Made by a program: the position numbers and the translations under genes. From positions 1 to 64,000 of the forward strand of contig NZ_LGRV01000005.1 of assembly GCF_001278945.1 (NCBI RefSeq): 64,000 nt of DNA, in the 5' to 3' direction. Origin of the DNA: Lysinibacillus contaminans. Lineage in GTDB: Bacteria; Bacillota; Bacilli; Bacillales_A; Planococcaceae. Shown in pieces: positions 25,413-34,200 of this stretch. Each line of letters opens with the position of its first letter. The stretch's first letter is position 1. The notes under the pieces were generated by a model. It was not told the origin of the DNA, searched no databases, and was given only the letters and a program-made list of their open reading frames with translations.

Positions 25413-26597
25413 TTATTTTTTTGTTTTTTCGAAAATTAACCATAATAATGTAACGATTGCGGCAACCATAACCATTAAGAAGCCAAATAAGGGAGTATGT
25501 TTTAATGATTGATAATGTACAATTAATCCACCTAGGTAAGATCCTAGAAAAATTCCGACGTTGAATGCAGAAATATTTAATGCTGAAGCCATCGCAGTAG
25601 CAGAAGGTACATGTTTTTCAGATAGCTGAACGGCATATAGTTGTAAGCCAGGTACATTCATAAACATGAATAGCCCCATAAGAAAGACCATAATTAATCC
25701 GATCATCTGTGATTCCATTGAGAAATTAATGCCTAGTAGTGCTAGCGCAAGACCAATAAAGATGAAAAAAATAGCACGTAATGGATTGTTATTTGCAAAG
25801 TGTCCACCTAATGTGTTCCCTATTGCCACACAAATACCGTATACGACTAAAATAACCACGATAGCGTGAGGAGAATATCCCATGTGTTTTTCTAAAATAG
25901 GAGATACGTATGTGTAGACTACAAATACCCCACCGTAACCGATTGCTGTAATGAAAAGAATCAATAACATACGTAAGTTACTTAATACTTTACCTATATC
26001 ACGCAACGAAATTGGAGTACTCTTTGAAAGATTATTTGGCACAAGTAATGCATTGCTAATTAAACCAATTAAACCGATAATGACGATGAAAACAAATGAC
26101 ATACGCCAGTCTGTTACTTGACCAATGAAAGTCCCTAATGGCACACCGGTCACAGTTGCCAATGTCAAACCTGTAAACATGAAGGCAATCGCACTTGCAC
26201 GCTTGTTTGGTGCTACGACTTCAGCAGCAATGACAGCGGCTATCGACATAAATACACCATGTGCTAAAGATGAAATAATACGACCGATTAGTAGTAAAGA
26301 GAACGTAGGTGCCATAGCAGCCCATAAGTTACCGACTATAAAAAGTACCATTACGAGCAATAGAACCTTTTTTCGGTCTAGCGGAGATGTTAGAACCGTT
26401 AAAAGTGGTGCGCCAATTGTTACACCTAATGCATAGATGGATACGGTTAAACCTGCAGTACTTAATGAGATACCGAAGTCATTGGTGATAAGTGGGAGTA
26501 ACCCCACGCTTATAAATTCTGTAGAACCAATACCAAAAGAACTGATTGCGAGTGCAAGGAGTGTTAGTTTGGCGTTTGGTACTGTTGATTTTGTCAT
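25413..26597 (-). CDS. MFS transporter, DHA1 drug/sugar efflux type
   Basis: 394-residue major-facilitator protein with twelve hydrophobic segments. The N-terminal GIGSTEFISVGLLP and the motif-A loop (GAPLLTVLTSPLDRKKVLLL) place it with AraJ/YdhP-like DHA1 exporters. The natural substrate is unknown. It is divergent from an HxlR-type regulator gene 110 bases away, which very probably controls it. Confidence 0.88.
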   Translation of the reverse strand: MTKSTVPNAKLTLLALAISSFGIGSTEFISVGLLPLITNDFGISLSTAGLTVSIYALGVTIGAPLLTVLTSPLDRKKVLLLVMVLFIVGNLWAAMAPTFSLLLIGRIISSLAHGVFMSIAAVIAAEVVAPNKRASAIAFMFTGLTLATVTGVPLGTFIGQVTDWRMSFVFIVIIGLIGLISNALLVPNNLSKSTPISLRDIGKVLSNLRMLLILFITAIGYGGVFVVYTYVSPILEKHMGYSPHAIVVILVVYGICVAIGNTLGGHFANNNPLRAIFFIFIGLALALLGINFSMESQMIGLIMVFLMGLFMFMNVPGLQLYAVQLSEKHVPSATAMASALNISAFNVGIFLGSYLGGLIVHYQSLKHTPLFGFLMVMVAAIVTLLWLIFEKTKK

Positions 26598-26678
26598 ATT
26601 CTTGGTAGCTCCTTTGATTTTTAAAATAGGGTGTAGTATTATTCATACATGCTAAAGAAACGTGTAGAGTACTTTTAG

Positions 26679-26692
26679 TTACTTTTGAGTAA
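26679..26692. promoter_or_regulatory. Candidate HxlR operator between MFS and hxlR genes
   Basis: TTAC, 6 bases, GTAA, with a related GTAC/TTAC element directly before it. It lies 16 bases before the regulator start and resembles the TTAC-GTAA sites of YodB/CatR relatives. Confidence 0.4.
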
Positions 26693-26707
26693 TACAGGGG
26701 GTTCACG

Positions 26708-27091
26708 ATGGAAAAAGTTTATAATATTGGTGTTGAAGCCACGCTTGAAGTAATTGGAGGTAAATGGAAACCAGTTATTTTATGTCACCTGAATCACCAT
26801 GGCAAAATACGTACGAATGAGTTTCGTCGATTAATTCCTGGTATTTCACAAAAAATGTTGACGAATCAATTACGGGAACTGGAGCAATGTGGATTAATTA
26901 ATCGTAAAGTGTTCAATCAAGTACCACCAAAGGTTGAATATTCATTAACACCATATGGACGAGAAATGGAGCCCGTGCTTAACCTACTTTGCACTTGGGG
27001 TGAAAACCACATTGAAAGATTAATAGATCAAGGTGAAGATGTGCTTCTAATGCAGCGTGATGAAGATATTGCTGTAAAGCGAACATCTTAA
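26708..27091 (+). CDS. HxlR-family transcriptional regulator
   Basis: 127-residue winged-helix regulator of the MarR/DUF24 (HxlR) family: VIGGKWKPVILCHL, FRRLIPGISQKMLTNQLRELEQCGLI and VEYSLTPYGREMEPVL are the family landmarks. It lacks the N-terminal Cys6 used by YodB for quinone sensing, but has a cysteine in the second helix (ILCHL). Divergent from the MFS exporter, likely as its local repressor or activator. Confidence 0.88.
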   Translation: MEKVYNIGVEATLEVIGGKWKPVILCHLNHHGKIRTNEFRRLIPGISQKMLTNQLRELEQCGLINRKVFNQVPPKVEYSLTPYGREMEPVLNLLCTWGENHIERLIDQGEDVLLMQRDEDIAVKRTS

Positions 27092-27102
27092 TAAAAATAG
27101 AG

Positions 27103-27138
27103 AAAGCCTTAAGGTTAAGTGATACCTTGAGGCTTTTC
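27103..27138. terminator. Shared terminator between hxlR and yvgN genes
   Basis: AAAGCCTTAAGGT pairs with ACCTTGAGGCTTT; TTTT follows on the plus side and the sequence is AT-rich on the minus side. It serves convergent genes. Confidence 0.8.
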
Positions 27139-27163
27139 GTCTCTATGTTGGTATAAAGTTCTA

Positions 27164-28009
27164 TTACATTACGAAGTCAAACTCTGATGGGTCTGGACCA
27201 ACGCGTTTGTCTAGGTTCATGGCATTAATTACTTGTAATTCTTCATCAGTAAGGCTGAAATCAAAGATGTCTGCATTTTGAATCATACGTTCTTTACGAA
27301 CGGACTTTGGAATTGTTACAACCCCATTTTGAATATCCCAGCGTAAAATAACTTGTGCATTGGATTTCCCGTATTTTTCAGCGATTTTGGCAATGGTATG
27401 ATCTTCAAGAAGCCCACCTTGCATTAATGGAGCCCAAGCTTCTAATTGAATATTGTGCTCTTTGCAGAATGAACGTAACGCTAATTGTTGTAAACGTGGG
27501 TGGAATTCTACTTGGTTAATAACTGGTGTTACGCGAGCTGTTTTTAATAAGTCTTGTAAGTGCGATATGTTGAAGTTGCATACGCCGATTGCTTTGATTT
27601 TGTCTTCTTTGTATAGATCTTCAAGCGCTCTCCAAGATTCTGCATATTTATTTTTACCTGGCCAGTGGATTAGGTATAGATCCAAGTAATCTAGTTCTAA
27701 TTTTTGTAGGCTTTCATCATAAGCAGCTACTGTTTCGGCATAGCTTAAGCCAGTATTCCATACTTTAGATGTGATGAATAATTCTTCGCGTTTTAAACCA
27801 GTAGATGCTAGTGCCTGTTTAATGCCTTTACCAACACCCGCTTCGTTACCGTAAATAGCGGCTGTATCAATGCTACGGTAGCCCACCTCAATCGCATTTT
27901 TTACAATTTCTGCTGTTGTATCGTTTTCCACTTGGAATACACCAAGGCCAATGCCTGGCATTTCTACCCCATTATTTAATTTGATTGTATCTTGTAAACT
28001 ATTAATCAT
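27164..28009 (-). CDS. yvgN: Aldo/keto reductase, glyoxal reductase YvgN type
   Basis: NADPH-dependent aldo/keto reductase of 281 residues that reduces glyoxal, methylglyoxal and other small aldehydes. The catalytic tetrad is visible: Asp in SIDTAA, Tyr in AIYGNEAGVG, Lys in FITSKVWN, His in LYLIHWPG. The NADPH site is in the C-terminal IPKSVRKERMIQNADIF. The sequence looks like a close relative of B. subtilis YvgN through its whole length. GGAGGAC precedes the ATG. Monocistronic. Confidence 0.9.
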   Translation of the reverse strand: MINSLQDTIKLNNGVEMPGIGLGVFQVENDTTAEIVKNAIEVGYRSIDTAAIYGNEAGVGKGIKQALASTGLKREELFITSKVWNTGLSYAETVAAYDESLQKLELDYLDLYLIHWPGKNKYAESWRALEDLYKEDKIKAIGVCNFNISHLQDLLKTARVTPVINQVEFHPRLQQLALRSFCKEHNIQLEAWAPLMQGGLLEDHTIAKIAEKYGKSNAQVILRWDIQNGVVTIPKSVRKERMIQNADIFDFSLTDEELQVINAMNLDKRVGPDPSEFDFVM

Positions 28010-28367
28010 TATTTAGTCCTCCATTTGAGTTTGTATTTCGTTGCTTTCTTAATTATGTAGCCATGCACACAGTAAAAAAAGTACGCACTTTTTGGTTTCA
28101 TAGAAACGCGGAGGTTCCTATTTAGTCTTATCAATTGTTTTGCGCTTAATTTTTTTTGAAAAAGGTTAGGTAAGATGATATGTAATTAAAAAATACTTCT
28201 TTTAATAGTTGTTCGCCTGCGGAAAGCGAATGCCAGCGAGCTAAATCCAAGTAATGAATTTTTGGTGTGAATATTATGGAAAATTAACTTTTTTAGTGCC
28301 CTCATACATAACGAAGAATAAGCAAAATTAGATATACTTGTATGGACGTAGATCAAGAAGGATTTAG
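28010..28367. other. Intergenic, no intact gene
   Basis: About 360 bases between the reductase promoter and a possible gene fragment. No ribosome-site-linked ORF, RNA gene or terminator is clear. Confidence 0.4.
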
Positions 28368-28538
28368 CTACTATCTACAGTTTTTGACTTTTATGAGGCG
28401 GAAACTGCAAATTGGTCAAATAAAGTTTATAAAAGGGTATTAAAGTTATTGGAAAATGAGCATCATTATAGGATGAGTAGTGTTTTTGAAGAGGATGTCC
28501 AAATTTATAACTTGGCATCAACTTATTGTGATTTTTAG
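28368..28538 (+). pseudogene. Possible 3' fragment of a lost gene
   Basis: An open frame of about 56 codons with no start codon in a good context, preceded in frame by a stop at 28365. Its translation has ordinary soluble-protein composition (VFDFYEAETANWSNKVYKRV, then LLENEHHYRMSSVFEEDVQ) and ends at TAG at 28536, touching the leader of the P-type ATPase gene. It may be the tail of a deleted gene; I do not recognise it. It could also be chance. Confidence 0.3.
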
Positions 28539-28567
28539 TGAAAATCACCAAAGTAAGGAGGAATGAA

Positions 28568-31207
28568 ATGGAGTTTTACAAACATAGCAAAGAAGACGTT
28601 TTAGTGGCAGTAGATTCCAAAGAGAAGGGCTTATCCAACGAGGAAGTGCAACTGCGTCTAGAGCGGGATGGCTACAATGAAATAGAAGATCAAGCCAAAG
28701 TGCCAACCTGGAAGCTATTTATAGAAACTTTTAAAGATGCAATGGTAATTGTTCTACTTGTAGCAGCAGGTGTCCAAATTTTACTTGGTGAAATAGTTGA
28801 GTCAGTAATCATTTTTGTAGTGATACTCATTAATTCGTTGATTAGTGTTATACAGACTAGAAAAGCGGAAAGCTCCTTAGAGGCATTGCGAGATATGTCT
28901 GCTCCAGCGGCGAAGGTGATGCGTAACGGAACAAAGCAAACAATCGCAGCAAAGGAGCTCGTTCAAGGTGATATTGTTTTCCTTGAAGCTGGGGATTATG
29001 TTCCTGCTGATGGACGTGTGCTAGAAAGTGGTTCATTGAAAGTGAATGAAGGCATGCTAACAGGTGAGTCAGAGGCTGTAGAAAAATCGATAGAAGCCAT
29101 TTCAGGGGAAGTAGCCCTTGGTGACCGGCGAAATATGGTATTTAGTAGCTCGTTAGTTGTTTATGGACGAGGTACCTTTGTGGTTACGGGTACAGCAGAA
29201 AAAACAGAGGTTGGGAAAATTGCTAATTTGCTGGCTACTGCTGAACAAAAAGAAACACCGCTACAACGAAAATTAAATGATTTCAGTAAAAAGCTTGGTA
29301 TCGGTATTTTATTACTGTGTATCGTTATTTTTGCTGTACAGGCTGCACGTATTTGGTTTGGTGGTAGTAATGCCGATATGACAACGGCACTGTTGGAGGC
29401 GCTTATGTTTTCTGTTGCCATTGCTGTGGCAGCAATACCGGAAGCGCTACAATCGATCGTAACCATTGTATTATCTGTTGGTACGAATAAAATGGCCAAA
29501 CAGCATGCAATTATTAGAAAGCTCCCTGCTGTCGAAACGTTAGGCTCAACTAGTATAATTTGCACAGATAAAACAGGCACACTGACACAAAACAAGATGA
29601 CTGTGACAGATCATTTTTTACTGTCTGATAAAAACGAACGATTACCTGAAAATTCAGAGGACTGGGATGAATCTGAGCGATTACTTATTTTGATAGCGGC
29701 ACTCTGTAATGACTCCTACATCAATAAAGATGGTCAGGAAGTAGGGGATCCAACAGAAGTTGCCTTGATTAACTTTGTGAATAAGCATGCGCGTGAATAT
29801 GAGCATCTACGTGCTATGTATCAGCGTGTATCGGAAATTCCTTTTGACTCGGATCGGAAGCTTATGTCAACGCTCCATAACATTGACGGGGTCAATATGA
29901 TACTGACGAAGGGTGGCCCTGATGTCATGTTCAACCGTGTGAGCAAAGTGTTGGTCAATGGTGAAGAAAAACTGATTAGTGATGATTTACTAGGACGCTT
30001 TGCACATGCAAATGAAAATTTTTCTAATCAAGCACTAAGGGTTTTAGCTTTTGGATATAAACGTCTACCAGATGGAAAAACACATATTAACCATGATGAC
30101 GAGCATGATCTCGTATTAGTTGGTTTAACAGCAATGATAGACCCACCAAGAGAAGCTGTGTATGGCTCTATAGAGAAAGCGAAAAAGGCTGGTATTCGTA
30201 CAATTATGATTACTGGTGATCATAAAACAACAGCGCAAGCAATTGGTCGGGATATTGGTTTAATGGAGAAAAATGATATTGCGGTTACGGGTCAAGAGCT
30301 CGATGCAATGTCTGAAGAAGAACTAAATAAAAAATTGGATAAAATCTCTGTTTATGCGCGCGTATCACCTGAAAATAAAATTCGTATCGTACGGGCATGG
30401 CAGAACAAAGATGCTGTTACAGCTATGACGGGTGATGGTGTAAATGACGCACCAGCGTTGAAACAAGCAGATATTGGTATTGCAATGGGAACTGGTACTG
30501 ATGTTGCTAAGGATTCGGCTGCTATGATTTTAACAGATGACAACTTTGTATCCATTGTAGATGCTGTTCAAGTAGGAAGAACCGTGTTTGATAATATTAA
30601 GAAGGCGATAAGCTATTTGTTTGCAGGGAATTTGGGTGCTATTATTGCCATCCTATATGCAGTTACTTTTAATTTACCTAACCCGTTTACTGCATTGCAG
30701 TTGCTATTTATAAACCTTGTGAATGATTCGTTACCTGCAATTGCCTTAGGAGTAGAAAAGCCAGAGCCGAATGTAATGGAAAAGAAACCACGTGCCATTG
30801 ATGAGGGGATATTTGCTGGTGGCACGATGCAAGCTGTACTGACACGTGGTTTGCTCATCGGGATTGCCGTTATTATTTCCTTTTATATTGGCTTATCGCA
30901 CTCGGATGAAATGGGTGTGGCAATGGCATTTACTACACTGATTTTATCAAGAACATTACAAACCTTTGTGGCGCGTTCGAATACGCAAACATCGATTCGT
31001 TTTGGATTTTTCAGCAACAAATATGTCATTGGTGCGGTCGTTCTAGGCTTCATACTGTATGGCGTGACTGTCCTACCGTTTACACGTGATATTTTTGGTA
31101 TCCCTAGTGAATTTGGTATGACAGACTGGTTGATTGCAACAGGACTTGCATTAGGAGCTGTCATCCTAATGGAAATCGCTAAAGTAATTCAACACCGAAA
31201 AGGTTAA
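28568..31207 (+). CDS. Calcium-transporting P-type ATPase (P2A/LMCA1-like)
   Basis: P-type ATPase, 879 residues, ten expected membrane helices, pumping Ca2+ out of the cell. The phosphorylated aspartate is in ICTDKTGTLT; also TGES, KGGPDVM and TGDGVNDAPALKQADIG. Helix 4 reads IPEALQSIVTIVLSVGTNKMAK, the PEAL form typical of Listeria LMCA1, with the site-II glutamate kept. Helix 6 has NLVND with its Asn and Asp. The ATG at 28568 follows AAGGAGG by six bases; an upstream GTG is not needed. Monocistronic, ending in a strong bidirectional terminator. Confidence 0.9.
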   Translation: MEFYKHSKEDVLVAVDSKEKGLSNEEVQLRLERDGYNEIEDQAKVPTWKLFIETFKDAMVIVLLVAAGVQILLGEIVESVIIFVVILINSLISVIQTRKAESSLEALRDMSAPAAKVMRNGTKQTIAAKELVQGDIVFLEAGDYVPADGRVLESGSLKVNEGMLTGESEAVEKSIEAISGEVALGDRRNMVFSSSLVVYGRGTFVVTGTAEKTEVGKIANLLATAEQKETPLQRKLNDFSKKLGIGILLLCIVIFAVQAARIWFGGSNADMTTALLEALMFSVAIAVAAIPEALQSIVTIVLSVGTNKMAKQHAIIRKLPAVETLGSTSIICTDKTGTLTQNKMTVTDHFLLSDKNERLPENSEDWDESERLLILIAALCNDSYINKDGQEVGDPTEVALINFVNKHAREYEHLRAMYQRVSEIPFDSDRKLMSTLHNIDGVNMILTKGGPDVMFNRVSKVLVNGEEKLISDDLLGRFAHANENFSNQALRVLAFGYKRLPDGKTHINHDDEHDLVLVGLTAMIDPPREAVYGSIEKAKKAGIRTIMITGDHKTTAQAIGRDIGLMEKNDIAVTGQELDAMSEEELNKKLDKISVYARVSPENKIRIVRAWQNKDAVTAMTGDGVNDAPALKQADIGIAMGTGTDVAKDSAAMILTDDNFVSIVDAVQVGRTVFDNIKKAISYLFAGNLGAIIAILYAVTFNLPNPFTALQLLFINLVNDSLPAIALGVEKPEPNVMEKKPRAIDEGIFAGGTMQAVLTRGLLIGIAVIISFYIGLSHSDEMGVAMAFTTLILSRTLQTFVARSNTQTSIRFGFFSNKYVIGAVVLGFILYGVTVLPFTRDIFGIPSEFGMTDWLIATGLALGAVILMEIAKVIQHRKG

Positions 31208-31215
31208 TAAATGAT

Positions 31216-31258
31216 AAACTCCCTTGAAAATTGATTTTCAAGGGAGTTTATATTTTTT
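31216..31258. terminator. Bidirectional terminator between P-type ATPase and M60 peptidase genes
   Basis: A near-perfect stem AAACTCCCTTGAAAAT with ATTTTCAAGGGAGTTT, with T-rich DNA on the plus side and AT-rich on the other. Confidence 0.85.
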
Positions 31259-31266
31259 GTGAAATA

Positions 31267-34200
31267 CTAGTTATTACCAACCATATAAGTTAATTGTATA
31301 AGTGTATCTTCGTTTAACTTATAAGCAATGACTAACATATACCAACCTTTATCTTCTGCTGAAAGATCAATTGTAAACTGATCTGCATTTGGTGCAAGCT
31401 GCTCAACATCTACAGCTATTTCTTTATTGGTTTTCGTATGTCTAAGACCAATTTGGGAAGGATTTAGATATTGACCATCTAAGCCTTTTACTAGGTTTTC
31501 CACTGTCATTACTGGTCCTGTTAAGCTTGTCACTTCAACGATTTGTGGATGTGCAATCACATTCTCTAATTTAGTTAGATCTTTTAGTGGTGAGAAATCT
31601 GTTACTTCATTTCCTGCGATATTTAGTGTAACTAAATTCTTCGCGTATTGTAAGCCTTCAAGACTCGTTACTCTTTCAGTTCGAGTAGCAGGACAATCAA
31701 GAATAGTGAGCTTATACATATCACCTAGTGTTATTTCTCCTGTAAGCCCTAGTGTTTGCTGGATATACATTTTAAGGTTTCTATCTGTTATTGTGATGAT
31801 TTGATTGAAGTCTATTGCCACTAACGCAGCTTTTGCTTGAATTAGCATTTCTAAAGCTTGATCGATTTCTACTTGAGTGGTTTGCTTATTCGCAAGAAGT
31901 TCTTCTGCTTTTGCGATGCTAGCTTGGAATGCATTCATACTTTCAGATGTATAGCCCTCAGAATCGATGGCTTTCGCATCTTCAATAGCAGCTGCTAAAT
32001 CTTGTGTGAAAATTCTATCCGCGTTAGCGAAATGTAATTTAGCATCTCCCCATGTTGCATGGTCAGAACCGTCCCCGTTACCTCCGTCTGTAACGACTAA
32101 CTTAAGCTCTTTGGCACCGCTAATATTCACTTCAATGAATTTTTGAGGATCTTTAGATTGCATTAAGCCACTGTCGAATTGTTTTTCTCCATCAACAAAT
32201 ACTTGGAATGTAACAGAGCCGATCGAACCATACATTTGACGATCTACACCCACAAATGAAGTGAAATAATCAGCATCTTTATCTGTTAAATCATAGACGA
32301 TTGTTGAATTGGAATGTGCGCCAATTCCTTTTGTATAAGAAGTTTCACTGCCGTCAGCTGCCGTTAATCTTAAAGCATTTCCACTTGTAGCTACATCTTT
32401 TTTAGGAGCGGTATAGCTGTTTTGAGTAGATTTCCATTCGAAATCTGAAAGGTAATGAGTATCGTCCATATTCACTACAGAGATTGTTCTTTTCTTTGTG
32501 ATTTCATTGCCATCACTATCAGTAACAGTATACGTAAGCTCATAAGTACCAGCTCGATCGAAGTTTACTTGATCTATTCCTGTCACTTGTACAGCAGCTG
32601 TTAAATCGCCATCTTCTGCATCTATTGCTGAGTATTGTTCGTTGATGTCAATAGGAGTTCCGACTTTAGTTGCAATCGATTTAGGGATTGTAAGCTCCGG
32701 AAGTCCATTTGAAATATAAAACTTGGCATCAGCAAAGTTAGCGTGGTCAGATGAATTGTTGTTACTAGAATCATTTGCGATCAGCGTTAATTCTTTTACA
32801 TCATTCAGTGGAATCCTAACTAGTTTTGCTTCGGTGTTATATTTCATAACCCCGCTATTATAGACTTCTTGTCCATCTGCTAGTACTTTAAAAGTAACAC
32901 TTGAGTTATTATTTTCAGGGATATTTCGATCTACTCCAACTAATGTTTCAAAGTAATCGTAGTTCTTATCTGCAAGATCGTACACAATTGTAGAGTTTGC
33001 ATGCGTACCAATCCCTTTGGAAAATTCTTTCGTCTCTCCATTAACGAGTACCTTAATAGAGCCTCCTGAAGAAGACGTATCTTTCTTAACCGTGCTGTAA
33101 GCAGTTTGTGCAGACGTCCAATTTGTATCACTTGTGAATGTAGTATCACTGTACACATAAATATTTCTAGATGCTGTCGCAACATTGTTATCACTATCTA
33201 TTGCAGAATACTGAATCGTATAAGTACCTGTTTTCTTTGTAGTAAAGTCAGGAGCTGTTACTTGGATTTGTTGCTTTAAATCTCCATCTTCAATATCAGA
33301 TGCTACAACATCTTTTAACAGATCAAAATCACTGTTTAACTTCACCATCGTTAAATCTTCAGAAACAGTTAATGTTGGAATACTAGAGTCTTTTGTTAAC
33401 TTCGCATCCGCCCATACTGTATGGTCAAATGAATTCCCATTATCATTTGCATCTGTTGTTACTAGTTTAATTTCTTTTGCTCCTTTAACCGGAACTTTTA
33501 CAAATTCATGTTCAGTATTGGATTTAAATACTTTACTAGTTAATTTCTTATCACCATCTACCCACACTTCAAAAGTGGCAGATGCGTCTTTTCCTTTTAC
33601 ATTTTGGTCTATGCCAATATAGCTTTCAAAGAAATCGAAGTCTTTTCCTTCAATGTCATACACAACCTCTGAATTAGCATGTGTACCAAGACCTTTTGCG
33701 TAAGTAACATCTAGCCCTTGTCTCACTAGTGTAATAGGCGTGCCAGGAGTTGCTGTGTCTTTCTTCAAGCCGCCATATTGAATGTTCGCCGATTTTGCAT
33801 TCATATCTGAAACATATGCATAATCACTTGTTACGGACACTTTTGCTATTTTCGTTTCAGTAAGATTCGCATTTTTTACTTCGAAAACAATTTCGTAGTT
33901 TCCTTTTTTTGTTGTATCGACAGTGTTCGATTTTATTACTACATTTTCAGTAATATCCAGACCCGAATATGAAGATGCTTTTACATAATCCATTGGGTCA
34001 TACTGTTGGTGTAATTTTAGCGTTACTTGCTCCTCTACAGATAGGGTTGGCTGCTGTGATTTCACTTCTGCAGGTTTTAAACTGTTTAATTTTTTATCAT
34101 AAGCAACTACTTCATACGTATGAGGAATAGTTGTATCGACATTTTTGTCGACAAATGACAGACTCGTCGTATAGCCAATTACTTTTCCATCTCGAAGTAT

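Noticed and set aside
29161-29595. 144-codon antisense ORF in the P-type ATPase gene
   Set aside because: Shadow frame of a strongly conserved coding region; no ribosome site.
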